Source: CAYGVX01 sp964395545
GTDB lineage: Archaea > Thermoproteota > Bathyarchaeia > Bathyarchaeales > SOJC01
DNA length: 9,804 bases
Assembly (NCBI GenBank): GCA_964395545.1
Contig: CAYNAW010000047.1
Location: 1 to 9,804 of the forward strand
Reading direction: 5' to 3'
The notes beneath the pieces were generated by a model that worked only from the letters and a program-made list of their open reading frames with translations, searched no databases and was not told where the DNA came from. This document shows positions 1 through 6,065 of this stretch, piece after piece (positions within the stretch are counted from its first letter, which is position 1; each line of letters begins with the position of its first letter). A program made the translations under genes and the position numbers.

Positions 1-12
1 GGATTCCTCTAC

Positions 13-31
13 TAGTCACAATTTGTGACTA
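13..31. promoter_or_regulatory. 19-bp perfect palindrome, candidate operator
   Basis: The sequence TAGTCACAA-T-TTGTGACTA is a perfect 9-bp inverted repeat around a single central T. It ends about 30 bp upstream of the TATA-like box at 61-68 that precedes the small ORF and bactofilin gene. Size and symmetry fit the binding site of a dimeric regulator; the position upstream of the TATA box would suit an activator, or a repressor of a divergent gene lying outside the window. What binds it is unknown. Confidence 0.5.
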
Positions 32-60
32 CCAGACGTGTTTGCAGAGTGTGCGTCGCC

Positions 61-68
61 TTTTATAC
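61..68 (+). promoter_or_regulatory. TATA-like box for the small ORF and bactofilin genes
   Basis: TTTTATAC lies here. With the usual archaeal distance of about 26 bp from box centre to start, transcription would begin near position 90, just ahead of the GGTGA Shine-Dalgarno at 93-97 that serves the ATG at 105. The geometry supports the 37-codon ORF as the first gene of the transcript. Confidence 0.45.
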
Positions 69-104
69 CCTCCACCGCCGTGGCTTGTATCAAGGTGAAG
101 TGAA

Positions 105-218
105 ATGATAAGCGTGTTGAAGAAAGAAGTAGAAAAGGAGAATAATGAGTGTAGAGATGTGGACGTGAAGGCGCAAGCCGTTGCGTATTGGCAAACATAT
201 CTAAACAGAGCAAAGTAG
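105..218 (+). CDS. Small 37-residue protein, first gene ahead of bactofilin
   Basis: An ATG at 105 opens a 37-codon frame ending in TAG at 216-218. It is preceded by GGTGA at 93-97, a 7-nt spacing, and by a TATA-like box at 61-68 that places transcription start near 90. The peptide begins MISVLKKEVEKENN and ends AVAYWQTYLNRAK; it is highly charged, with no membrane segment, and could form a short amphipathic helix. Codon choice (AGA for Arg, mixed AAG/AAA and GAG/GAA) matches the neighbours. Its stop overlaps the AGGAG motif at 217-221 that precedes the bactofilin ATG at 233, so the two are probably translationally coupled. I do not recognise a family. It occupies the region that a TTG start at 188 would give to the bactofilin N-terminus, so the two readings compete. 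A role as a bactofilin partner is inference from position only. Confidence 0.55.
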   Translation: MISVLKKEVEKENNECRDVDVKAQAVAYWQTYLNRAK

Positions 219-232
219 GAGAACTGAAAAGC

Positions 233-1459
233 ATGTCAGGAAACGTGGTACCTCAGAGAAGCACCGTGACGTTGGACAAGGTTGAGGGCAACCTGGAAGT
301 GGGAGAACACGCCGTCATCAGAGGCACAGGAGTCCCGCCGAAAGTCACGGTTTCAGGCACCGTCTACACTGAAGGCGACTGCACGTTCGAAACCACCCTC
401 TCAGCCGAGAACATGGACGGAGAAGACGACATCGACGTTAAGGGAGACTTGGACATCAGGAACCGAGTCAGGATAGAAGACGGGAGCTTAACTGTCTCGG
501 GAAATATGAAAGCAAAACGCGTCAGCGTAGACCGAAGCTTGAGAGTGGGGAAGAACTTCGAGTCTGAGGAAGCCGATGTCGGAGGCAGCGTAGACGTGGA
601 GGGCACCACCGCAGCTAGGAAAATAGATGTAGGAGGCACCTTCAAAGCGGGAGGCGACGTGAAAGCCGAAACCGTAGATGTGGGAGGCTCGGTGAAGGTT
701 GAAGCCAAAATGCACGCCGAGGATATCGATGTGGGCGGAACGGTGCTCGTCAGCGGCGGCAAAATAGGCAGAGTCGAAGTGGGAGGCAGCTTCATCTCGA
801 CAGACTCGCTGGAATTCGAGAAGATAGACGTCGGAGGAACGGTGAAGCTGGCTGGAAAAAGCAGCGGCGGCGACATAGACGTGGGAGGCACCGTCAAGGT
901 GGAAGGAGACCTGAAGTTTGGAAACATCGACGTGGGCGGAGTAATCTCCATAGACGGCTCAGCAGAAGGAACGGACATTGACGTCGGCGGAATTCTGCAA
1001 GTCAGCGGCAACATGAAGCTGGCTGGAGAACTGGACGTAGGAGGGAAAATCGAGGTTAAAGAAGAACTCACTGCCCAGACGATCGACGTCGGCGGCAAAC
1101 TTCACGCGAGAAGAGCAACCGCCGAAGAGAAGGTCTCTGTCGGAGGCTCCATAGAAACTGAAGAAGGAGTACACGCGTCGCAAGTGTCGATTGGAAAACG
1201 GGGTGAAGTGAAAGGTCCAATAGAAGCCGACGAGGCGTTCATAAGCAGAGACGCAAAAGTGGAAGACGTTTACGCCAGAACGATACATATGGAGAGAAAC
1301 GCTAGAGCCAGGAACCTGTATGGAGAGAGAATACGGCTGGAGTCAGACTGCCACGTCCACGGCGAAGTACAGTACACAGAAAGCTTGGAAACCGAGCGAG
1401 GAGTAACGACTGCGAAGCCCCCTCAGAAAGTAAGTAAACTACCATCAGGTCCGTTGTGA
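233..1459 (+). CDS. Bactofilin-like polymer-forming protein with DVGG beta-helix repeats
   Basis: This resembles archaeal members of the polymer-forming cytoskeletal protein (bactofilin, DUF583-type) group, which fold as a right-handed beta-helix and self-assemble into filaments; bacterial members act in cell shape and positioning. From ATG 233 the protein has 408 residues. The central part (about residues 115-318) is twelve units of 17 residues starting with (D/E/S)VGG followed by alternating hydrophobic residues, one beta-helix rung each. The C-terminal part (YARTIHMERNARARNLYGER) also has the alternating pattern. The last about 30 residues look disordered. No signal peptide or membrane segment is visible, so a cytoplasmic protein is likely. 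I chose ATG 233 because AGGAG at 217-221 precedes it; the alternative TTG at 188 (423 residues) has no Shine-Dalgarno and lies inside the 37-codon ORF. The long repeat array exceeds classic bacterial bactofilins, so a different polymer role is possible. Confidence 0.75.
   Translation: MSGNVVPQRSTVTLDKVEGNLEVGEHAVIRGTGVPPKVTVSGTVYTEGDCTFETTLSAENMDGEDDIDVKGDLDIRNRVRIEDGSLTVSGNMKAKRVSVDRSLRVGKNFESEEADVGGSVDVEGTTAARKIDVGGTFKAGGDVKAETVDVGGSVKVEAKMHAEDIDVGGTVLVSGGKIGRVEVGGSFISTDSLEFEKIDVGGTVKLAGKSSGGDIDVGGTVKVEGDLKFGNIDVGGVISIDGSAEGTDIDVGGILQVSGNMKLAGELDVGGKIEVKEELTAQTIDVGGKLHARRATAEEKVSVGGSIETEEGVHASQVSIGKRGEVKGPIEADEAFISRDAKVEDVYARTIHMERNARARNLYGERIRLESDCHVHGEVQYTESLETERGVTTAKPPQKVSKLPSGPL
575..1186 (+). 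repeat. Twelve tandem 17-codon DVGG repeats within the bactofilin gene
   Basis: Twelve in-frame units begin with DVGG (ten copies), EVGG or SVGG. Ten are exactly 17 residues, one is 16 and one is 18, so the array spans 204 codons, equal to 12 x 17. A thirteenth, degenerate SIGK follows. Repetition is at protein level; the DNA copies have diverged in synonymous positions, so this is an old array rather than a recent duplication. Confidence 0.85.
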
Positions 1460-1533
1460 CCACAGGATTGACCACTTTTACCCAGAAGCAATAACTGCAA
1501 TGCCCAAAGAAAAGGGATGTATGAGAAAAGAAG

Positions 1534-2775
1534 ATGACACTTATCAGCAGGCTACGGCAAGAATTCTCGTTCATTAAAGGCAACTACGCCGTCCTTGTGA
1601 TAAGTTGGATTCTGATAGACTTTGCCGGTGAGTTGCCAGGAACCTACTACGCCCTCTACGTCCTGCAGTTGGGGGCCACAGAGACCATTCTCGGGATGAT
1701 CGGTCTCTTTTCATTCCTCGCCCTAGCCTCCATGCAGTTTCCAGGAGGGTATCTGGCGGACAAGTTTGGCAGAAAATGGCTAATATCTACGATGACTTTC
1801 GGGGTAGCGCTCTCCTTCATCTTCTACGCCATAGCTCCTTCATGGCACTTCATCCTAATAGGCGCGGTGCTGATGAACCTGTGCAACTCAACCTACCAGC
1901 CGGCCCTCATGGCCATGATTGCCGACTCGGTGCCCTCGGAGAGGAGGGGTATGGGATTTGGCATAATCATGATGATAACTAGCGCCTCAACCACGCCGGG
2001 ACCTCTCGTCGCAGGCTTACTATACACCAACTTCGGCTTGGTCGACGGCATGAGACTAGGCTACGGCATCGTCATAGCCCTATTCTTGGCCGCAGCTATA
2101 CTGCGACTGCTTCGGCTGAAGGAGACAGTGGTGAACGCTCAGAAACCCAACCTGGGTGAACTTCTCCAAAGCTACCCGACAGCCTTGAAAGAGAGCTTCG
2201 CCGTTTGGGGCAAACTATCCAAGTCAATGTTTTACCTGTTTCTTTCTTTCGCTGTCATGATATTCGGGTTTGCCACGACGCAGCTCTTTCTGGTCGTGTA
2301 CGCTGTGGAAGAACTTGGTGTAGACAAAGCTTTCTGGCCCATCATACTGACAGCCCTATTTGTCACGATGATTGTGCTATCCATACCTGCAGGAAAGCTG
2401 GTGGATAAGCTGAACAGGAAGCTTCCTCTGCTGGCTGCGTACGTGCTTTTTGGGTTATCGATGTGGCTCTTCGTTAACGGAGACCCCACGAGGCTTTTCG
2501 TCTCCCTTGTGCTCATAGGAGTGGGGCAGGTGATGATGAACGCGGCCTACGGGGCACTGCAAGCCGATTTGACGCCGAGCGAGCAGCGGGGGAAGGTGAA
2601 CGGCTTCACAAACTTCATGAACTTCATACTCATGGCAATCGCCAGCTTAGTCGGCGGGTTCATGTACGAGCACGTTTCGCCGCAAACGCCTTTCTATCTC
2701 GCAATAATCCTCATCGTCCCTGCCTTCATACTGACGCTCACACTGGTCCACGAGCCAGAGAAGAGAGAAGAATAG
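1534..2775 (+). CDS. Major facilitator superfamily (MFS) transporter
   Basis: A 413-residue membrane carrier with about 12 predicted membrane segments, the standard MFS length. The signature loop between segments 2 and 3 reads GGYLADKFGRK (residues 71-81), the MFS motif A, and its counterpart in the second half is GKLVDKLNRK (287-296). Each half also carries a loop of the type (S/T)PSExRG (DSVPSERRGMGFG, 131-143; LTPSEQRGKVNGF, 346-358), showing the internal duplication. The N-terminus (FSFIKGNYAVLVISWILIDF) resembles archaeal MFS proteins usually annotated as multidrug or drug-type carriers. The substrate cannot be told from sequence. ATG 1534 is the chosen start although the upstream ribosome site is weak; a stop-limited ATG at 1521 is out of frame. 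It lies 74 bp after the bactofilin gene, and a TTTTA-like element near 1477 is only a poor promoter, so co-transcription with the upstream genes is possible. Confidence 0.85.
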   Translation: MTLISRLRQEFSFIKGNYAVLVISWILIDFAGELPGTYYALYVLQLGATETILGMIGLFSFLALASMQFPGGYLADKFGRKWLISTMTFGVALSFIFYAIAPSWHFILIGAVLMNLCNSTYQPALMAMIADSVPSERRGMGFGIIMMITSASTTPGPLVAGLLYTNFGLVDGMRLGYGIVIALFLAAAILRLLRLKETVVNAQKPNLGELLQSYPTALKESFAVWGKLSKSMFYLFLSFAVMIFGFATTQLFLVVYAVEELGVDKAFWPIILTALFVTMIVLSIPAGKLVDKLNRKLPLLAAYVLFGLSMWLFVNGDPTRLFVSLVLIGVGQVMMNAAYGALQADLTPSEQRGKVNGFTNFMNFILMAIASLVGGFMYEHVSPQTPFYLAIILIVPAFILTLTLVHEPEKREE

Positions 2776-2799
2776 CATGTTTGGCATGCGCTAAGCATT

Positions 2800-2807
2800 C
2801 TTATATA
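2800..2807 (+). promoter_or_regulatory. TATA box for the ECF S-component gene
   Basis: CTTATATA lies 28 bp upstream (centre to codon) of the ATG at 2832. That distance places transcription start at or within a few bases of the ATG, so the mRNA is probably leaderless. This argues against the TTG at 2781, which lies upstream of the box. Confidence 0.6.
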
Positions 2808-2831
2808 GGTCTTCAATTCTCATTAAGGCGT

Positions 2832-3338
2832 ATGAAACCCGGCGCCCAACAAAAAACTCTAGTTCAAATATCGTTGTGGGCAGTAATGACCGCCTTGGTC
2901 TGCGTGGCGACTCTGGTCATACGGATTCCCAACCCGATGGGAGGATACTTCAACGTCGGAGATGTTATGATCTTCATCAGCGCATTAGTTTTCGGACCCA
3001 TAGTGGGCGGTGTAGCTGGAGGAGTAGGCTCGGCGCTGTCAGACCTTATAGGCTTCCCGGTTTTCGCAGTCCCGACTCTGTTAATTAAGGGGGTAGAGGG
3101 CGTCCTGGCAGGCCTGATCACGAACAGAAAAAGCCCCTTCAGAGACGTGCTGGCAGTGGCTGTGGCTGGCACCGAGATGGTTGTCGGCTACTTCATAGCC
3201 GAAGTCTACCTGTGGGGATTCGAACTGGCAATTTTAGAGATTCCAACGAACATAGCCCAAATGGTAATTGGGGGTCTCATAGGAATACCCGTCGCCCTCG
3301 TTTTGAGGCGAAGACTCCCTGAAATCCTCAGAAACTAG
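2832..3338 (+). CDS. ECF-type transporter S component (vitamin-type substrate binder)
   Basis: A 168-residue hydrophobic protein with about six membrane segments (near 12-30, 43-57, 58-75, 78-95, 105-128, 140-158). The pattern NPMGGYFNVGDVMIFISAL, followed by GPIVGGVAGGVGSALSDL, is typical of substrate-specific S components of energy-coupling factor importers, in which the S protein binds a vitamin, precursor or metal ligand with high affinity and docks on a shared EcfT-EcfA module. No ATPase or EcfT gene is in the window, so it would use a module encoded elsewhere (group II arrangement, inference). The ligand is not deducible. Start ATG 2832 is supported by the TATA box at 2800-2807, which gives a leaderless message; the longer reading from TTG 2781 adds 17 non-hydrophobic residues that begin upstream of the promoter. 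Confidence 0.8.
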   Translation: MKPGAQQKTLVQISLWAVMTALVCVATLVIRIPNPMGGYFNVGDVMIFISALVFGPIVGGVAGGVGSALSDLIGFPVFAVPTLLIKGVEGVLAGLITNRKSPFRDVLAVAVAGTEMVVGYFIAEVYLWGFELAILEIPTNIAQMVIGGLIGIPVALVLRRRLPEILRN

Positions 3339-3346
3339 CTTTTAAG
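3339..3346 (+). promoter_or_regulatory. TATA-like box for the HypE-like gene
   Basis: CTTTTAAG begins directly after the stop codon of the ECF gene (3336-3338) and is centred about 23 bp upstream of the ATG at 3365. This predicts a leaderless or nearly leaderless transcript. No Shine-Dalgarno is present in the 26 bp between the two genes, which agrees with that. Confidence 0.5.
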
Positions 3347-3364
3347 CAGCCGCCGATTAGTAAA

Positions 3365-4417
3365 ATGACGGAGTTGCACAGCGTGAAGCTCCCAGCTGGG
3401 AAAGTCCCGCGAAAAGTGCTCGAAGAAGTAGTGTTCAAATACTTGGGCGCAGGACGCAGAGAAGTCATCGTTGGACCGTCGCACGGAGTGGACGGCGCAG
3501 TCGTCGAAGTCGGAGATAAGCTCATCGTCACCTCCACAGACCCTATCACAGGCGCCTTGGAGAGGATCGGGTGGCTGGCGGTTAACATAAGCGCGAACGA
3601 CGTGGCAACCTTCGGCGTACAGCCAGCCTTCTTCTCTTCCTGCCTTCTACTGCCCGAGAAGGTAACTGAAAAAACTGTAGAGGAGATCTGCAAACAAATA
3701 GACCAGGGCGCAAAGAAGTTGGGCCTAGCGGTTATAGGCGGACACTCGGAAGCCACGCCTAACCTGCCCTTTCCTATAGTCGTCGGCAACTGTATAGGCA
3801 TCACGGAGAAAGGGCGCTACGTGACGGCAAGAGGAGCCAGACCGGGCAACCTCCTCGTGCTCACCAAGTCTGCGGGAATGGAGGGCACGGCGATACTTGC
3901 TGCAGACAGAGGGGCGTGGCTTTCTGGGAGACTGGGAAAGCTAACGCTGAGCAGAGCCGTGGGTTTCTTCAAGCAAATAAGCGTAGTTGAAGAAGCCCTC
4001 TTAGCGTTCCAGACAGGACACGTGACGGCGATGCATGACCCTACAGAAGGGGGCGTCGCGGGGGGCATTCACGAGTTAGCCGATGCTTCTCAGCTGGGGT
4101 TTAAGGTCTATGAAGAGAAGATAGCGATTGCCCATGAAACGTTGAGAATATGTGAGGCGTTCAATATAGATCCGTTGCAGTTGATCGCTTCAGGAAGTCT
4201 GCTTATCGCTGTTGAGCGAGACGTGGCAGACACGGTTCTGAAGGTGCTGCAAACGAATGGAATCGGCGCGGCGGTCATAGGTGAGTTGCTGTCCTCTCAT
4301 GAGAAGAGGGTCATAGTGCGAAGAAATGGGGACAGCGAACGGTTGGTTAGACCCGTGTCTGACCATCTTTGGGTAGCCCTGAAAAGACGGCGTGCCGCGG
4401 TCTCTGCAGCCGCTTGA
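3365..4417 (+). CDS. AIR synthase-related (HypE/PurM-like) protein
   Basis: A 350-residue member of the PurM/HypE/SelD/ThiL ATP-binding superfamily. Seen in order: the glycine-rich start GPSHGVDGAVVEVGD (37-51), STDPITGA (57-64) and ANDVATFGVQP (77-87), which form the N-terminal nucleotide-binding half; GGHSEAT (125-131); and HDPTEGGVAGGIHELA (224-239) in the C-terminal half. Length matches the family. True HypE ends in a conserved cysteine that carries the carbamoyl/cyano group during hydrogenase maturation; this protein ends RRRAAVSAAA with no C-terminal cysteine, and no hyp or hydrogenase genes are nearby. It is therefore better called an archaeal HypE-like paralogue of unknown substrate than HypE. 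PurM is unlikely because no purine genes adjoin it. Its last 71 bp overlap the convergent glycosyltransferase gene. Confidence 0.8.
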   Translation: MTELHSVKLPAGKVPRKVLEEVVFKYLGAGRREVIVGPSHGVDGAVVEVGDKLIVTSTDPITGALERIGWLAVNISANDVATFGVQPAFFSSCLLLPEKVTEKTVEEICKQIDQGAKKLGLAVIGGHSEATPNLPFPIVVGNCIGITEKGRYVTARGARPGNLLVLTKSAGMEGTAILAADRGAWLSGRLGKLTLSRAVGFFKQISVVEEALLAFQTGHVTAMHDPTEGGVAGGIHELADASQLGFKVYEEKIAIAHETLRICEAFNIDPLQLIASGSLLIAVERDVADTVLKVLQTNGIGAAVIGELLSSHEKRVIVRRNGDSERLVRPVSDHLWVALKRRRAAVSAAA

Positions 4418-5108
4418 CCTTCTCCCGCAACTTCCTGTATACAAAGTAGTTACTCACGTTCCTGCAGATTTCAGCGCCCATATTCTTCTCATGAACGTGA
4501 ATAACACTGAACTCAGGGTCTAGGACTACCGTGTACCCTCTTGCCCGCATCTCCAAACTCCAGTCGTAGTCTTCCCCGCCGTACTTTCGCGTCTCGGGAA
4601 TCAGCGTGAGCAAGCCCTCGTCGAAGGGATATTCTTGCCACACTGCCTTTCTGATTATGCAGTTGATCGTAGAGATCCACGTGATCGTCTTCAAGGGTCC
4701 TTCAACCATGTAGAAAAGGCGAGCCACGATGCCTTTGGCTGAGGGCAGGAAAAAACCGCTCACACCTGCGACGTTTTCGTCGGCGAAGTGTTTCAATCCT
4801 GCTTCTAGCCAGTGCCTCGACGTGGGAAACGAGTGTCCGTTTGTGATACACACTAGGCTCTCTCGGGAGGAGGCTACTCCGAGGTTGGCAGAGTAAGGAT
4901 GGGAAAACTCAGCGTGCCTGAAGGGTAGGAGTCGAGCGGTCGGGTAGCCTTTCAACTGCCTTCGCACGTAATCGATCTCTTCTTTGCTGTCGCAGTCCAT
5001 GACAACCAGTATTTCGGAAGGGTTGGTTGTTTGGCTCGTTAGGCGTTCTAAGACGCCGTTGAACAGCTTTTCGCGTCCAACACATCTTATGACTAGTGAG
5101 ACAGCCAT
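4347..5108 (-). CDS. Family 2 glycosyltransferase (GT-A fold)
   Basis: A 253-residue putative sugar transferase. It starts MAVSLVIRCVGREKLFNGVL, then EILVVMDCDSKEE (32-44), the nucleotide-binding strand of GT2 enzymes, and FSHPYSANLGVASS (68-81), matching the F-x-H-x-x-x-N-x-G segment seen in rhamnosyltransferase-like GT2 proteins. The position usually held by the DxD metal motif reads CITNGHSFP (87-95), as in the subgroup with a His at this point. GGEDYDWSLEMRARGY (177-192) supplies the acceptor-side ED pair and general base. No membrane segment is obvious. ATG 5108 is the natural start, about 55 bp below a TATA-like box at 5160-5167 on the same strand. It follows the second glycosyltransferase in the same direction, so both probably build one surface glycan or glycoprotein; donor and acceptor sugars are unknown. 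The last 24 codons lie antisense inside the HypE-like gene. Confidence 0.78.
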   Translation of the reverse strand: MAVSLVIRCVGREKLFNGVLERLTSQTTNPSEILVVMDCDSKEEIDYVRRQLKGYPTARLLPFRHAEFSHPYSANLGVASSRESLVCITNGHSFPTSRHWLEAGLKHFADENVAGVSGFFLPSAKGIVARLFYMVEGPLKTITWISTINCIIRKAVWQEYPFDEGLLTLIPETRKYGGEDYDWSLEMRARGYTVVLDPEFSVIHVHEKNMGAEICRNVSNYFVYRKLREKVKRLQRPRHAVFSGLPKDGQTRV

Positions 5109-5159
5109 GTGTTCTACCCGAGGTTACCAGCGTATGAACGAGTCTCTACTCCGGAGTGA

Positions 5160-5167
5160 CTTATAGC
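5160..5167 (-). promoter_or_regulatory. TATA-like box for the downstream glycosyltransferase
   Basis: On the minus strand this reads CTATAAGT. Its centre is about 55 bp upstream of the ATG at 5108, which would give a leader of roughly 30 nt. The preceding glycosyltransferase gene ends at 5199, so this would let the second gene be expressed on its own. Confidence 0.35.
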
Positions 5168-5174
5168 GCTTAGG

Positions 5175-5188
5175 CGCGCGAGAGCGCG
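5175..5188. repeat. GC-rich hairpin between the two glycosyltransferase genes
   Basis: CGCGC, a GAGA loop, and GCGCG form a perfect 5-bp stem. It lies 11 bp past the stop codon of the upstream glycosyltransferase gene (minus strand) and 8 bp before the next TATA-like box. No T-run follows on the minus strand, so it is not a clear terminator; it may slow transcription or protect the message end, or be chance in GC-rich spacer DNA. Confidence 0.3.
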
Positions 5189-5198
5189 TAGACGATTC

Positions 5199-5930
5199 CT
5201 AGCGTTTAGCCCTAATGTTGCGTAAGACGTTTTGGTGTAGGACGATGACGGCGTAGAAAGCGTAAGAGAAGAGCAATTGAGGATAACGGACTGCATACTT
5301 CAGTTCGTTGGCGATGAAGGAGACACTTTTCCTCAGTGTCCAAACGATAGGCGGCCGGTAGTGGATACAGTAGGGCTCGTATGCCGAGACAACTTGGTAG
5401 CCTTTCCTGTTTATCCACGATTTTATGTAGGCGTCCTCGTATACGTGAAGACTAGAGGGTATACGAATGCCTTCTACAGCCTTACGGTGCACGAGCAGAT
5501 CGTGAGTCCCGCCTCTCTTCCCGAAGATTTTCATCGTGACCCGTTCGAACAGCCCGAGCAGTGTGATGTTCTCCAGAATCGACCAGACCTCGATGCCCCA
5601 CACAGCGCCCACGCCAGTCTTCATCAAACGTTTGGCCTTAGCAAACCAGTCTCTGCACAGGATGACGTCGCTGTCTACGAACATGAACCACTCAGTCTCG
5701 ACTGCCTCGATTGCTGTCTGCCGAGCCCGTCCCCGCGTTCCTTGCTCACTGAACAGAACAACATTACGATACTTCTTGCTAAACTTCTCGACGATCTCTA
5801 ACGTTTTGTCAGTGGAAAGGCCGTCCACTATGATTAACCGGTTGACGGGAACGTTGCTGTAAATCGAGTCCAGGCATTTCTGTAGAGTTTCGCCGCTGTT
5901 CTTCGTTAAGACCGCCACATCAACCTTCAT
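5199..5930 (-). CDS. Family 2 glycosyltransferase with VDSD metal motif
   Basis: From the ATG at 5930 this is 243 residues (a GTG directly before it would add one). The GT-A signatures are clear: VAVLTKNSGETLQKCLDSI near the start, LIIVDGLSTDKTLEI (UDP-sugar binding strand), GTRGRARQTAIEAVETEW, then FMFVDSDVIL holding the DxD-type metal site (DSD). HVYEDAYIKSWINRKGY supplies the ED acceptor/general-base segment. A hydrophobic stretch near the C-terminus (LLFSYAFYAVIVLHQ) could anchor or dock it to the membrane. The substrate is unknown; archaeal relatives make dolichol-linked or S-layer glycans. A TATA-like element at 5963-5972 puts transcription start near 5941, leaving a leader of about 10 nt without Shine-Dalgarno. 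It is divergent from the radical SAM gene and followed 90 bp later by the second glycosyltransferase. Confidence 0.82.
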   Translation of the reverse strand: MKVDVAVLTKNSGETLQKCLDSIYSNVPVNRLIIVDGLSTDKTLEIVEKFSKKYRNVVLFSEQGTRGRARQTAIEAVETEWFMFVDSDVILCRDWFAKAKRLMKTGVGAVWGIEVWSILENITLLGLFERVTMKIFGKRGGTHDLLVHRKAVEGIRIPSSLHVYEDAYIKSWINRKGYQVVSAYEPYCIHYRPPIVWTLRKSVSFIANELKYAVRYPQLLFSYAFYAVIVLHQNVLRNIRAKR

Positions 5931-5962
5931 CACGATGCAACCCAGAGGTTCGATGGTTCTTG

Positions 5963-5972
5963 AATATCTATA
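5963..5972 (-). promoter_or_regulatory. TATA-like box for the upstream glycosyltransferase
   Basis: The minus strand reads TATAGATATT. The centre is about 38 bp from the ATG at 5930, giving an expected transcription start near 5941 and a very short leader. It lies in the 135-bp divergent region shared with the radical SAM promoter. Confidence 0.4.
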
Positions 5973-6011
5973 GACTCCCTTCAGTCACCAGAAGGCTTAT
6001 AACATTTATGC

Positions 6012-6019
6012 TTAAATAA
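6012..6019 (+). promoter_or_regulatory. TATA-like box for the radical SAM gene
   Basis: TTAAATAA is centred about 50 bp upstream of the ATG at 6066. Transcription start is expected near 6041, giving a leader of about 25 nt that contains GGAAG at 6054-6058, a partial Shine-Dalgarno with 7-nt spacing to the ATG. Confidence 0.45.
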
Positions 6020-6065
6020 CCGACGCAACTAGCTTAAGAACAAAACGCTTTACGGAAGATGCGCA

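Noticed and set aside
188..232. TTG 188 as the bactofilin start
   Set aside because: No Shine-Dalgarno, it lies inside the 37-codon ORF, and ATG 233 has AGGAG upstream.
16..234. 72-residue minus-strand ORF across the start of the window
   Set aside because: It lies opposite the palindrome, TATA box, 37-codon gene and bactofilin start, is low in complexity and has no promoter or ribosome site.
364..1098. 244-residue minus-strand ORF rich in PPTS repeats
   Set aside because: It is the antisense image of the DVGG repeat codons; its repeats are only a shadow of the bactofilin array.
2773..2793. GCATG-TTTGG-CATGC hairpin at the end of the MFS gene
   Set aside because: Only a 5-bp stem with no T-run; too weak to call a terminator or operator.
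5277..5801. 174-residue plus-strand ORF opposite the glycosyltransferase
   Set aside because: Antisense to a clear GT2 gene with all family motifs; the plus frame has no recognisable domain.
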